Source: an uncultured Burkholderiaceae bacterium (GTDB lineage: Bacteria; Pseudomonadota; Gammaproteobacteria; Burkholderiales; Burkholderiaceae). From it: a stretch of DNA of 64,000 bases. The stretch spans positions 9,040-73,039 of the forward strand of contig CALMPB010000384.1 of NCBI GenBank assembly GCA_937871985.1, in the 5' to 3' direction. Below, piece after piece: positions 1 through 8,068 of the stretch. The notes beneath the pieces were generated by a model. The model searched no databases. It saw nothing but the letters and a program-made list of their open reading frames with translations, and was not told the origin of the DNA. How positions within the stretch are numbered: position 1 is the stretch's first letter; each line of letters starts with the position of its first letter. Made by a program: the position numbers and the translations under genes.

Positions 1-462
1 GTTTGCCGGCGTCGCCGCCAGGCCGCCCATGGTGGCAATGACGACCGGGAAAAAGGCGAACATGAACGCCATGAGGATTTTCGATATGTCGCCATAGCCG
101 AACCAGATGATCATCAAGGGGGCCAAGGCGATCTTGGGCACGCCCTGAAAGACCACGATCAGGGGGTACAGCGTGCGCCGCAGCGTGAACCATCCGTGGA
201 TGGCCAGGCCCAGCACTATGCCCAGGACCACGGCAAGAAAGAATCCCGCCAAGACCTCCTGGGTGGTAATCCACGACTGCAGAAGCAGGTTCGTTTTGTT
301 CACCCACATGCTTTCGAGCACCTTCGACAAAGGTGGAAGCAGGTAGGGCTTGATATGAAAAATGACGACGACTTTTTCCCACAGCACAGCCACCACGGCG
401 AACAGGATGATGGGATCGATGTACCGCCGCAGGGCTTGCAGGCGTAAGGACTGCTGTTGCAT
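1..462 (-). CDS. ABC transporter permease, NitT/TauT (SsuC-like) type, partial
   Basis: The gene starts at the ATG complementary to 460-462 and reads off the left edge, so only the first 154 codons are present. The protein opens MQQQSLRLQALRRYIDP and then shows a hydrophobic segment, a periplasmic stretch and the typical block with AGFFLAVVLGIVLGLAIHG, followed by the QGVPKIALAPLMIIWFGYG segment. That last part corresponds to the cytoplasmic EAA-type loop that contacts the ATPase in SsuC/TauC-like permeases. It is the last visible gene of the minus-strand operon that also holds a matching substrate-binding protein at 1099-2115. The ATPase gene is presumably beyond the window edge. The family is clear; the transported compound is not. 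Confidence 0.85.
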   Translation of the reverse strand, partial: MQQQSLRLQALRRYIDPIILFAVVAVLWEKVVVIFHIKPYLLPPLSKVLESMWVNKTNLLLQSWITTQEVLAGFFLAVVLGIVLGLAIHGWFTLRRTLYPLIVVFQGVPKIALAPLMIIWFGYGDISKILMAFMFAFFPVVIATMGGLAATPAN

Positions 463-496
463 ACGATGTCTCCGATGCATTGTTTTTATAGTTGAA

Positions 497-541
497 GACC
501 GCGGGGCGCGGCGATTCGTCGATCGTTCAAGCCCCGCGGTC
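497..541 (-). terminator. GC-rich stem-loop inside the operon
   Basis: A perfect 11-bp inverted repeat pairs 497-507 with 531-541 (arm GACCGCGGGGC) around a 23-nt loop. It lies in the 92-nt gap between the VOC dioxygenase stop and the permease start. No T-tract follows on the minus strand, so it fits an attenuator or an mRNA-protecting stem better than a full terminator. Confidence 0.45.
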
Positions 542-554
542 GCGTACCGTTCTC

Positions 555-1088
555 CTAGCTTTTTCTCGGCCCCCAATCGGGCGGCGGCACGACGAACTTA
601 TCGAACTCCCATTGATCGAAAGCCTTGATATCGTTTTTCCAGACGCGGGCGGTATGCGGGTGCTCTGGAGTCACTTGAATCATCTCGGCGTAAAACTCGC
701 AATAGTTCCCGTCCGGATCCTTGAAAACGAGAAACAGGTTTTCACCCGGCCCATGCTTGCCCACCCCGCGGACGATCTCGACGTTCTTGTCCTGCAAGTA
801 TTTCGCGGCTTCCTCGATCTCCTGCAGCGACCCGAGCTGGTAGGAAAAATGCTCCAGCCCCGGCCTGCCCGGCGCGTAGGTGGCGTCATACATCGGATCC
901 CGCGTGGATATTTGCGCCAATGCAAGATCGTGATGATCGGTACTGCAACGCAAAAACGCCATTTGATCCTCGATGTAGTCGGAAACTTCCAGCCCGACTA
1001 TTTCGGTATAGAACTTTACCGACGCCTGGAGATCCCGCACGTTCAGTACGACATGCCCCAGACGTTGCGGCTTTGGACGACTTGCCAT
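555..1088 (-). CDS. VOC-family (extradiol dioxygenase-like) protein
   Basis: A 177-residue protein of the vicinal-oxygen-chelate superfamily. It has the paired beta-alpha-beta-beta-beta modules: the first begins LGHVVLNVRDL (residues 10-20) and the second near residue 77 (LEHFSYQLG). His12, His80 and Glu131 (in NYCEFYAE) sit where extradiol dioxygenases bind Fe(II). A Tyr and acidic C-terminal tail complete a short type I-like enzyme. Its position directly behind the binding protein (10-nt gap) and in an operon with an FAH hydrolase suggests ring cleavage or isomerisation of an imported aromatic compound. Glyoxalase-type or resistance functions cannot be excluded. Family certain, reaction inferred. 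Confidence 0.8.
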   Translation of the reverse strand: MASRPKPQRLGHVVLNVRDLQASVKFYTEIVGLEVSDYIEDQMAFLRCSTDHHDLALAQISTRDPMYDATYAPGRPGLEHFSYQLGSLQEIEEAAKYLQDKNVEIVRGVGKHGPGENLFLVFKDPDGNYCEFYAEMIQVTPEHPHTARVWKNDIKAFDQWEFDKFVVPPPDWGPRKS

Positions 1089-1098
1089 GATGCGCCTT

Positions 1099-2115
1099 TT
1101 ATTTCAAGAGTTCGTTGGTGTAGATGTCTTCGGCCTTGACCTTGCCTTTCAGGTCGTACGCCTTTTCGACAAAGCTTACCGTCGACTTCATGCGATCCTC
1201 GCGCATATAGCCCAGCCCTTTGTCCTTGGCTTGCGGATCGACGATCAAGCCGTTCATTTCCTCGATCTGCTGCAACGCCACCACGGGATCGACCGTGGGG
1301 AACATTTTCAGCATGATGGCGGCCGCCTCTTTGGGGTGCTTGATGGAGTATTCAAAACCCGCATAAGAAGCGCGCAAGAATTTCCTGACCATGTCGGGCT
1401 TCTTCTGGATAAGCTCTTCGCGCGTGGCAAAACCGCTGCCATAAGCATCCAGCCCATGATCCTTGTAGTCGATCCAGCCAAGTTCGACGCCAGCGGCTTT
1501 GGCCCGCTTTTGCATCACGGCTCGATTGCTTGCCTGCCAGCACTCGGCAAGATCGATCCGCCCTTCTATCAGCGAAGCATCGACGACGGCCGGATCCATG
1601 CGCAATAAATGGATGAAGTCTTTCGGCTTGCCGTTAAGTTCGAGCCATGCCGGCACGACATTCTGAACGGGAGAAGCCGAACCGCCGCCCATTGTGAGCC
1701 CCTTCATATCGTCCAGGGTCTTGATGCTATGGCGTTTGGTGTCGAAGCAAATGCCAGCGGGCCAGTATGTGTTCATGGCCCCCACCATGCGGATCTTCCC
1801 GCCATTGATGCGGTTCAGGATAAGGCTGACGGGATCGACATAGCCGAACTCATATTGCCCCTGATCCAGTTCGTTGGCCGTGCGATTACCGCCGTAGCCG
1901 CGCACGATACTGACATCCAGTCCCTCTTTCTTGAACAGGCCTTGTTCCTGGGCGACGATCACGCCAATGGAACTGCCTTGCGGCAGCCAGGCCATGTTGT
2001 AGGTAACTTTTTCCTGCGCCAAAGCGGATGCGCTGGCGCCGCCCAACACAGCGGCAACTGCCCAGGTGAAAATGCGCACGGTTGCGCTCGATCTGATCGA
2101 GTTGTTGATTTGCAT
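1099..2115 (-). CDS. NitT/TauT-type ABC substrate-binding protein
   Basis: A 338-residue periplasmic binding protein. A signal peptide occupies about residues 1-33 with a cleavage site after ASALA. The mature part starts KVTYNMAWLPQGSSIGVIVAQEQGLFKKEGLDV, typical of the SsuA/ThiY-like (NMT1/THI5) fold, including the QGLF element and the DP motif near residue 95. It would capture a small organic ligand for the permease encoded downstream at 1-462. The gene has a good ribosome site (AAGGAG, 8 nt before ATG). It lies 102 nt behind the FAH gene and 10 nt ahead of the VOC gene, in one operon. Members of this family bind sulfonates, nitrate, pyrimidine precursors or aromatic acids; the ligand here is unknown. 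Confidence 0.85.
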   Translation of the reverse strand: MQINNSIRSSATVRIFTWAVAAVLGGASASALAQEKVTYNMAWLPQGSSIGVIVAQEQGLFKKEGLDVSIVRGYGGNRTANELDQGQYEFGYVDPVSLILNRINGGKIRMVGAMNTYWPAGICFDTKRHSIKTLDDMKGLTMGGGSASPVQNVVPAWLELNGKPKDFIHLLRMDPAVVDASLIEGRIDLAECWQASNRAVMQKRAKAAGVELGWIDYKDHGLDAYGSGFATREELIQKKPDMVRKFLRASYAGFEYSIKHPKEAAAIMLKMFPTVDPVVALQQIEEMNGLIVDPQAKDKGLGYMREDRMKSTVSFVEKAYDLKGKVKAEDIYTNELLK

Positions 2116-2183
2116 GTGATGTCTCCTTGGTGGTGTTGTGACTTCTTATATGTGCCCGCTGACCTCCGAGCCCCTTTCAGTAT

Positions 2184-2208
2184 GCGGCCGTTACTGCAAT
2201 CCGGCCGC
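2184..2208 (-). terminator. GC stem-loop between FAH gene and binding-protein gene
   Basis: A perfect 7-bp inverted repeat (GCGGCCG at 2184-2190, CGGCCGC at 2202-2208) with an 11-nt loop sits 10 nt past the FAH stop. There is no T-tract. Like the stem at 497-541, it falls in one of the longer gaps of this operon and may set the relative amounts of the gene products. Confidence 0.35.
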
Positions 2209-2217
2209 CCTTCCCCC

Positions 2218-3153
2218 TTAGACCGCTTCCGCCCGAACCTCGTTGGTCAAGGTGCCGATGCCTTCGACGCTGGCAACGATCTTGTCGCCGTGCTTCAGGT
2301 AGACGCCGCGCGCCATGCCCACGCCAGTCGGAGTGCCGGTGGCGATGATGTCGCCGGGCTCCAGCGTGACGATGGTGGACAAATAAGCAATTTGCTCCCG
2401 CACGCTCCAGATCATGGCCCCCGTGCTGTCCTCCTGCATAGGTACGCCATTGACGTCGAGGCGCAAATTCACTGCCTGAGGATCAGGGATTTGCCATGAT
2501 GGCACCAACCACGGCCCGATGGGCGCGAATGTATCGTGGCATTTACCCTGAAACCAATCGTGCTTGAAAGGGTAATCGCTGCGCACATTGAGGTCGCGCG
2601 CCGAAATATCGTTGATGACGGTGTAGCAGGCCACGGCGTCGAGCGCGTCTTCAACGGATATGCGGCGGCAGCGTTTGCCGATGACCGCGGCAAGTTCGAC
2701 TTCCCAATCCAGCATATGGGTTTCGGGCGGCATTTGAATGATGTCGCCGTCGCCGACCACGGTATTGGAGAGCTTGAGAAACATATAAGGCTTGCTTTGC
2801 GCCTTGGCCGCCAGAACCGTGCCCATTTCATTGGCGTGCTTGGCGTAATTGGATGCCGCGCAGAAAATACGCTGCGCCAGGTAAGGCGCGGCAACTCCGG
2901 CACCGCTTGCCACTGCTTGCAGATCGCCCGATGCGATCAGCTTTTCCGCCGCCGGCGCAGCCTCTTTGAGCCAGGCTTCGGTTTCGGGCCAGGTTTGCAG
3001 CATGGACAAAACACCGCCCTCAAGCCACTCGGCCTTTATGCCAGCCACCCCCGCTGCCTTGATGGAGCCGAGGTCATACATGATCTTGTTGAAAACCAGG
3101 GCCGGCTTGAGCACGGATCCCTGGCGGTATGTGGCTAATGCTACCCAATTCAT
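2218..3153 (-). CDS. fumarylacetoacetate hydrolase family protein
   Basis: A 311-residue FAH-superfamily protein. The C-terminal catalytic domain (from about residue 90) shows metal ligands Glu151 and Glu153 in DWEVELAAVIG and Asp182 in NDISARD. It also has the substrate-loop signature WFQGKCHDTFAPIGPW and the GDIIATGTPTGVG turn. The family includes fumarylpyruvate and acylpyruvate hydrolases, 2-hydroxymuconate-pathway hydratases and decarboxylases, and lyases such as HpaG. It is the first gene of the operon, preceded by AAAGGAG seven nt before ATG, and its promoter is overlapped by a GntR-type operator. With the VOC protein behind it, a role in processing a ring-cleavage product is likely, but the exact reaction is open. 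Confidence 0.88.
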   Translation of the reverse strand: MNWVALATYRQGSVLKPALVFNKIMYDLGSIKAAGVAGIKAEWLEGGVLSMLQTWPETEAWLKEAAPAAEKLIASGDLQAVASGAGVAAPYLAQRIFCAASNYAKHANEMGTVLAAKAQSKPYMFLKLSNTVVGDGDIIQMPPETHMLDWEVELAAVIGKRCRRISVEDALDAVACYTVINDISARDLNVRSDYPFKHDWFQGKCHDTFAPIGPWLVPSWQIPDPQAVNLRLDVNGVPMQEDSTGAMIWSVREQIAYLSTIVTLEPGDIIATGTPTGVGMARGVYLKHGDKIVASVEGIGTLTNEVRAEAV

Positions 3154-3201
3154 TATCTACTCCTTTAGTTGGTTTTCATCGTTTAATGTATGTTCGTTTT
3201 C

Positions 3202-3219
3202 AATATTGTGTACAATATT
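3202..3219. promoter_or_regulatory. operator for GntR/FadR-type regulator
   Basis: AATATTGT-GT-ACAATATT is a perfect inverted repeat of 8-bp arms around a 2-bp centre. Its core TTGTGTACAA matches the FadR-subfamily pattern (GT...AC flanked by T and A). It lies between the FAH operon and the divergently encoded GntR regulator and overlaps the -10 box of the FAH promoter, which fits repression. Confidence 0.75.
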
Positions 3220-3243
3220 ATTATTTAGAGTTTTAAAAGTCAA
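3215..3243 (-). promoter_or_regulatory. sigma-70-type promoter of the FAH operon
   Basis: On the minus strand, TTGACT (3238-3243) is followed after exactly 17 nt by TAATAT (3215-3220). The start of transcription would fall within the operator at 3202-3219, leaving a leader of about 55 nt to the FAH ATG. Confidence 0.65.
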
Positions 3244-3421
3244 TAGAGTAGACTAAAATTTAATTGACGGGGCCCTTTTGAAATAAAAGCGTTCCATCCA
3301 GGAAAAATCCCGTATGGGATAATGAAAAACTGTGGACAATACTCGCCGAGCGAGCCTTCTCAACACGGCGGCAATGGAAAACCCAATTGATGCCGCACCC
3401 TAGGTATAAGTTGATAAAAGC

Positions 3422-4081
3422 ATGGAAAACGGAAAAACACTTTCACAGACAATTGCCGATCAATTGGCCGAAGAAATAGTTTTGCGCCGGATCTTGCCGG
3501 GCACTCGCATGGACGAGCAGTCCATCGCAACCCGATTTGGGGTGTCGCGCAGTCCGGTGCGCGACGCATTGAGGCAGTTGGCGGTTACCCGGCTGGTTCA
3601 GTATTTGCCGCGCCGCGGATTTTCGGTGGCGGCCGTCAAGTCCACGGAACTGGACAATCTCTTCGAGGCATCGGGAGAAATCGAAGCGCTTTGCGCCAAG
3701 CTGTGCGCGTTACGCGCCAGCGCGGCGGAACGGCGACGCATCGCCCTCGTCCATGAACAGGCGCAGCGCGCAGTCCTTGAAGGCAATACAAAAGGATATT
3801 CGAATCTGAATGACGAACTGCATAAGCTGATATATGCCGGGTCGCACAATCAAATCCTGCAGGAATTCGCGCTCGGCATGCGGCAACGGCTGGGGCCGTT
3901 TCGCGCCCAGGGCTTTTTTGTAAGCGGCAACCGCATCGAAAAGTCCAACGAAGAACACGAAGAGCTGGTCCGTGCCTTGCTGGCGCAAGACGGCGAAGCT
4001 GCCGCCAAAGCCATGTATGGACATACCGCAAACTCCGCCATGAACATCCTCAAGCACCTGGACGAATCAGAGCCCGAATGA
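3422..4081 (+). CDS. GntR-family (FadR/FCD subfamily) transcriptional regulator
   Basis: A 219-residue regulator. The winged helix occupies about residues 5-72, with the signature GTRMDEQSIATRFGVSRSPV and RDALRQL. An all-helical FCD ligand-binding domain follows (about 80-210), with metal-binding-type Asp and His residues (NDELHK near residue 130, EEHEELVRALL near 180, YGHTANS near 200). It is divergent from the FAH-SBP-VOC-permease operon, and a perfect palindrome of FadR type lies between them. It therefore most likely represses that operon until its metabolite ligand is present. It ends 13 nt from dusA, which converges on it. Confidence 0.9.
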   Translation: MENGKTLSQTIADQLAEEIVLRRILPGTRMDEQSIATRFGVSRSPVRDALRQLAVTRLVQYLPRRGFSVAAVKSTELDNLFEASGEIEALCAKLCALRASAAERRRIALVHEQAQRAVLEGNTKGYSNLNDELHKLIYAGSHNQILQEFALGMRQRLGPFRAQGFFVSGNRIEKSNEEHEELVRALLAQDGEAAAKAMYGHTANSAMNILKHLDESEPE

Positions 4082-4094
4082 AACCCTGCAAACT

Positions 4095-5141
4095 CTAATC
4101 CGAATTCCGGGCCAGAGCGGCCCAGGCCTGCTCGATCACCTGCGGGTCATTGCCGCCCAGCACTTTGGGGTCGGACAACGTCCGCCGCCAATGGCGGGCG
4201 CCCGGACGCCCGCTCATCCAGCCCAGCATGGGCCGCACCACGATACGCAGCGGCACGCCTTTGGCGACTTCCCGCGCGGCGTAATCCGTCATGGCGTGTA
4301 CGACCTGCCCCGGTTCCAGTACGGCGACATCCGGATCGCACATCCGCGACAATTCAGACAGAACGCCCGGCGTGTGCCAGGCCGCGCGGCCCAGCATGAC
4401 GCCGTCGAAGCCGTCCAATAACTCCCGGGCATGGCTGGACAGGGTGATGCCGCCGTTCAGCACGAACCGGCTGTCCGGGAAATCCGCCTTGAGGCGGGCC
4501 GCCATTGCGTAGCGCAACGGCGGGATCTGGCGATTGTCCTTGGGCGACAAGCCCTTCAGCACGGCATTGCGCGCATGCACGATGAACACGCGGCAACCCG
4601 CGGCATGCAGGGCGCCGACGAAATCGCGCACGAACCCATAGGATTCGTCGTAATCCAGGCCCAGCCTGTGCTTGACCGTCACCGGCACCGACACCGCGTC
4701 CTGCATGGCCTTGACGCAGTCGGCCACCAGGGCCGGCTCGGCCATCAGGCAGGCGCCGAACGCGCCCTTTTGCACGCGCTCGGACGGGCAGCCGCAATTC
4801 AGGTTGATTTCGTCGTAGCCCCACTGCTGGCCCAGCCGGGCGCAGTCGGCCAGGGCAGCGGGTTCGCTGCCGCCCAGTTGCAGGGCTACGGGCTGCTCTT
4901 CGTCGTTGAAGTCCAGGTGCCTGGCGACGTCGCCGTGCAAAAGCGCGCCGGTGGTGATCATCTCGGTGTACAGACGGGCTTTGGGCGCCAGCAAACGGTG
5001 AAAGTAGCGGCAATGCCGATCCGTCACGTCGATCATGGGCGCGACGCACACGCGCCAATCCGCAACGCTGTCGCGCACGGGCGCCGAATCGGGCAGGCCG
5101 GCGGCGCCGGTCGGAAAATCTGGATTCACTAGGGCATTCAC
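4095..5141 (-). CDS. dusA: tRNA-dihydrouridine(20/20a) synthase DusA
   Basis: An FMN-dependent tRNA-dihydrouridine synthase. Signatures are CVAPMIDVTDRHCRYFHRLL at the N-terminus of the TIM barrel, the active-site segment LNCGCPSERVQKGAFGACLM with the catalytic Cys, VKHRLGLD, FIVHARNA and the FMN-phosphate loop LNGGI...GVMLGRAA. The short linker before APMIDVTD and the YPYE-less DusA subtype pattern favour DusA over DusB or DusC. The frame is open to 5366, but the family starts just before the barrel. GTG at 5139-5141 (348 residues) or GTG at 5127-5129 are the best starts, neither with a clear ribosome site, so the start is uncertain. It is divergent from thrB. Confidence 0.88.
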   Translation of the reverse strand: MNALVNPDFPTGAAGLPDSAPVRDSVADWRVCVAPMIDVTDRHCRYFHRLLAPKARLYTEMITTGALLHGDVARHLDFNDEEQPVALQLGGSEPAALADCARLGQQWGYDEINLNCGCPSERVQKGAFGACLMAEPALVADCVKAMQDAVSVPVTVKHRLGLDYDESYGFVRDFVGALHAAGCRVFIVHARNAVLKGLSPKDNRQIPPLRYAMAARLKADFPDSRFVLNGGITLSSHARELLDGFDGVMLGRAAWHTPGVLSELSRMCDPDVAVLEPGQVVHAMTDYAAREVAKGVPLRIVVRPMLGWMSGRPGARHWRRTLSDPKVLGGNDPQVIEQAWAALARNSD

Positions 5142-5385
5142 TGAAACAGGATCGATAAAAATGAATTCGCCGCGAACGGAAGTCGATGCGAATGTTGTGG
5201 ATAATGACGAAAGCGATGCGCCGCGCCCACCATCTTCGGACAAAGCCTGGGCGATTTTAACGTCCTCGCGCCCCGGCCGTCCCGATCGAGCTTGCTTGCC
5301 GGGCATGCCATGCATGCGCGCAAGCGCATCCTGGTCTAAAATCGATGGCCCGCACTGGCAGCCCATTTCATCGAGTTTACCGCCT

Positions 5386-6354
5386 ATGGCCGTTTTTACC
5401 TCCGTCAGCGACAGCGATGCCCGCGAACTACTAGCGCACTACAAGCTGGGCGAACTGGTGACGCTGCGCGGCATCACCGCCGGCATCGAGAACACCAATT
5501 ATTTTCTCACCACCACGCAGGGCGAATATGTACTGACCCTGTTCGAAGTCCTGACCGCCGAACAACTGCCTTTCTACATCGAACTCATGCATCACCTGGC
5601 GGGCCATGGCATCCCCGTGCCCCAGCCCCAGACGCAAATCGACGGCAAACGCCTGACCTCCCTGCACGGCAAACCTTGCGCCATCGTCAGCCGGCTATCG
5701 GGCGGCTACGAACCGGATCCGGGCCCGGCCCATTGCGCCCTGGCCGGCGAAACACTGGCGCGCGCACATCTGGCGGGCTCGTCGTTCGACATACGGCAAC
5801 CCAACCTGCGCGGGCTGGACTGGTGGCAAAAAACCATTCCGCAGGTATTGCCCTTCCTGAACCCCGCGCAGGCCGAACTCATCCAGACCGTGCTGGCCGA
5901 ACAAACGCGGTTTGCCGCCGGCCCCGTCTATAAAGCCCTTCCCTACGGCCCTGCGCATTGCGATCTGTTCCGCGACAACGTGCTGTTCGACGGAACGTTC
6001 GAGACGCCCCAAATGGGCGGCTTCATCGATTTTTATTTCGCCGGCTGGGACACCTGGCTGTTCGACGTGGCCGTCAGCGTCAACGACTGGTGCATCGAGC
6101 GGCACACCGGCGTATTCGATCAGGACAAGCTGCAAGCCTGGCTGCGGGCCTATGCGGCGGTCAGGCCATTCACCACCGAGGAAAAGCTGGCCTGGCCCGT
6201 GCTGCTGCAGGCCGCCGCGCTGCGGTTCTGGGTGTCGCGGCTGTTCGACTTTTATCTTCCGCGCCCGGCCCAAACCCTCAAGCCGCACGATCCGCGCCAC
6301 TTCGAGCTCGTCCTGCTGGCGCGCCGCCGCGATGCCGCGCTGGCGTTACCATAG
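5386..6354 (+). CDS. thrB: homoserine kinase, APH-type (ThrB2)
   Basis: A 322-residue kinase that phosphorylates homoserine in threonine synthesis, of the aminoglycoside-phosphotransferase-like type found in many proteobacteria. The start MAVFTSVSDSDARELLAHY fits the family. Further marks are GITAGIENTNYFL (nucleotide loop), the catalytic PAHCDLFRDNVLFDG loop (His-x-Asp...Asn) and FIDFYFAGWDTWLFDVA, the DFG-like magnesium segment. The frame is open further upstream to 5035, but that extension lies over the dusA promoter side and has no family resemblance. It is followed 61 nt later by a membrane-protein gene in the same direction. Confidence 0.9.
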   Translation: MAVFTSVSDSDARELLAHYKLGELVTLRGITAGIENTNYFLTTTQGEYVLTLFEVLTAEQLPFYIELMHHLAGHGIPVPQPQTQIDGKRLTSLHGKPCAIVSRLSGGYEPDPGPAHCALAGETLARAHLAGSSFDIRQPNLRGLDWWQKTIPQVLPFLNPAQAELIQTVLAEQTRFAAGPVYKALPYGPAHCDLFRDNVLFDGTFETPQMGGFIDFYFAGWDTWLFDVAVSVNDWCIERHTGVFDQDKLQAWLRAYAAVRPFTTEEKLAWPVLLQAAALRFWVSRLFDFYLPRPAQTLKPHDPRHFELVLLARRRDAALALP

Positions 6355-6415
6355 GCTCATCGGCAAGCCCGCTCCGGGCGCAAGCGACACACCCATTCTG
6401 GATTGAACCAATACT

Positions 6416-7198
6416 ATGCAAGCAGCCACCCTCCCGTTTTCATCCGGCTGGCGATGGATACAAGACGGGGCTGGAATCTTCAAGCGCCAGCCCATGGCCA
6501 TGTTCTTCTGGAGCCTGGTAACCGGCTTCCTGATCACCGTCGCCTACCTGATTCCGCTGATCGGGCAAATGGTGCTGATCGCCGCCATGCCCATCCTGAC
6601 CTTCATCACCCTCAATGCCAGCCGCAACATCGTCGCAAACCGCCCCATGCTGCCCGGCATGTGGCTGGCGCCGCTGCGCGACACCCAAACACGGCGCAGC
6701 CTGATGCGACTGGGACTGGTTTATCTGGGGTTCTGCCTGCTGGGCGGTTTTCTGGCCACCTTGCCGTTTCTGGACGGTCTGATGGCCGCCGTTTCGGCCG
6801 ACGGCAACGTCGATCAACTGGCGTTGGCGCAGGCCATACGCGGCCCGTTCATTGCCTTCGGAATCCTTTACGTGCTGATCTCCGCCCTGTTCTGGCATGC
6901 TCCCGCGCTGATGGGCTGGCATCGGGTCAAGCTGGTGCAGGCCATGTTCTACTCCATGGTGGCATGCTGGCGCAACAAATGGCCATTCCTGCTTTACGGG
7001 CTGAGCTGGGGCGTCATTTTCCTGGCAACCCAGCTTCTGGGCAATATGCTGGTCGACCTGGGACTGGGAGCGGGCGTGGTGCAGATTGTCCTGACCCCGG
7101 TCAACCTCATTATTGCCGCCATCCTGTATTGCAGCTTCTACCCGACCTACATGAGCGTATTCGGCGCGAACTACCCCGCGCAGGCCGACGACCGTTAA
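6416..7198 (+). CDS. BPSS1780-family membrane protein
   Basis: A 260-residue integral membrane protein beginning with a short cytoplasmic tail containing GWRWIQDGAGIFKRQP. About six hydrophobic segments follow, for example MFFWSLVTGFLITVAYLIPLIG and MVLIAAMPILTFITL. The pattern GxxxFxxxP near the N-terminus and the layout match the BPSS1780 family of beta-proteobacteria, whose function is unknown. It follows thrB in the same direction. Its TAA stop overlaps the stop of the convergent PHP phosphatase gene, the two sharing TTAA at 7195-7198. Confidence 0.8.
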   Translation: MQAATLPFSSGWRWIQDGAGIFKRQPMAMFFWSLVTGFLITVAYLIPLIGQMVLIAAMPILTFITLNASRNIVANRPMLPGMWLAPLRDTQTRRSLMRLGLVYLGFCLLGGFLATLPFLDGLMAAVSADGNVDQLALAQAIRGPFIAFGILYVLISALFWHAPALMGWHRVKLVQAMFYSMVACWRNKWPFLLYGLSWGVIFLATQLLGNMLVDLGLGAGVVQIVLTPVNLIIAAILYCSFYPTYMSVFGANYPAQADDR

Positions 7199-8043
7199 AT
7201 CCAGTCGTGCCAGACCGGCGTCAGGCCCGGCGGCAGCGGGGGCAAGGCGCCCAGGTCGATGCGGCTTTCGCCCGGGGCATGAAAATCCGAGCCGCGCGAC
7301 GCCAGAAAGCCGTATTGCCGGGCGATGTCGGCATACTGGCGGTACTGGTCGGGCCGATGGCTGCCGGTAACCACTTCGATGCCCTGCCCGCCCAATTGCT
7401 TGAAATCGTCGAACAAGGCGCCGAACTGCGTCGGCGTATACATGTAGCGCCCAGGATGGGCCAGCACGGCGCGCCCGCCCGCGGCCAGTATCCAGGAAAC
7501 GGCCTGGCTCAGGCTGGACCAATGCACCCGCACGTAGCCGGGCTTGCCATCGCCCAGGTATTTGTCGAAGGCTTCCTGCATGCCCTTGCACAAGCCCTGC
7601 TCGACCATGAAGCGGGCAAAATGGGTGCGGCTGAGCAGGCCCGGATTGCCCGCATAGCGTAACGCGCCCTCGTAGCTCCCGGCCACGCCTTGAGCTTCCA
7701 ACCGGCGAGCCATTTCGCGAGCGCGCTCTATGCGGTCGGCGCGGATGCCGTTCAAGCCCTCCTGCAGAACCGCGTTATTCACATCGACGTTCAGGCCCAC
7801 CACATGAACCGTTTGATTGGCCCAGGTCGTCGACACCTCGACGCCGGGAATGAACACCATACCCAGCTCGCGCGCCGCCCGGCCCGCCTCGGCCACCCCC
7901 GACAGCTCGTCGTGATCGGTCAGCGACCACACGTCGACGCCGTTGCGGCTGGCCCGTTCCGCAAGCTCGGCTGGCGCAAGCACGCCGTCGGACACGCTGG
8001 AATGGCAATGCAGATCGACGTTGAGGGGACTCTTGGAATTCAT
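7195..8043 (-). CDS. PHP-domain phosphoesterase (RNase AM / 3',5'-nucleotide phosphatase-like)
   Basis: A 282-residue PHP-domain protein starting MNSKSPLNVDLHCHSSVSDG. Metal ligands visible are His12 and His14, the WSLTDHDELSG motif (second Asp-His pair), FIPGVEVST, the LAHPGRYM motif and the terminal GSDFHAPG motif. Escherichia coli YciV (RNase AM) and Chromobacterium cv1693 have this architecture and act on 3',5'-bisphosphate nucleotides and on 5' ends of short RNAs. The longer open frame upstream of 8043 overlaps the preceding hydrolase gene and lacks family similarity. It is likely co-transcribed with that hydrolase, with a 25-nt gap. Confidence 0.85.
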   Translation of the reverse strand: MNSKSPLNVDLHCHSSVSDGVLAPAELAERASRNGVDVWSLTDHDELSGVAEAGRAARELGMVFIPGVEVSTTWANQTVHVVGLNVDVNNAVLQEGLNGIRADRIERAREMARRLEAQGVAGSYEGALRYAGNPGLLSRTHFARFMVEQGLCKGMQEAFDKYLGDGKPGYVRVHWSSLSQAVSWILAAGGRAVLAHPGRYMYTPTQFGALFDDFKQLGGQGIEVVTGSHRPDQYRQYADIARQYGFLASRGSDFHAPGESRIDLGALPPLPPGLTPVWHDWI

Positions 8044-8068
8044 GCTTTCTTCTCGAAACCGGCCGAAA

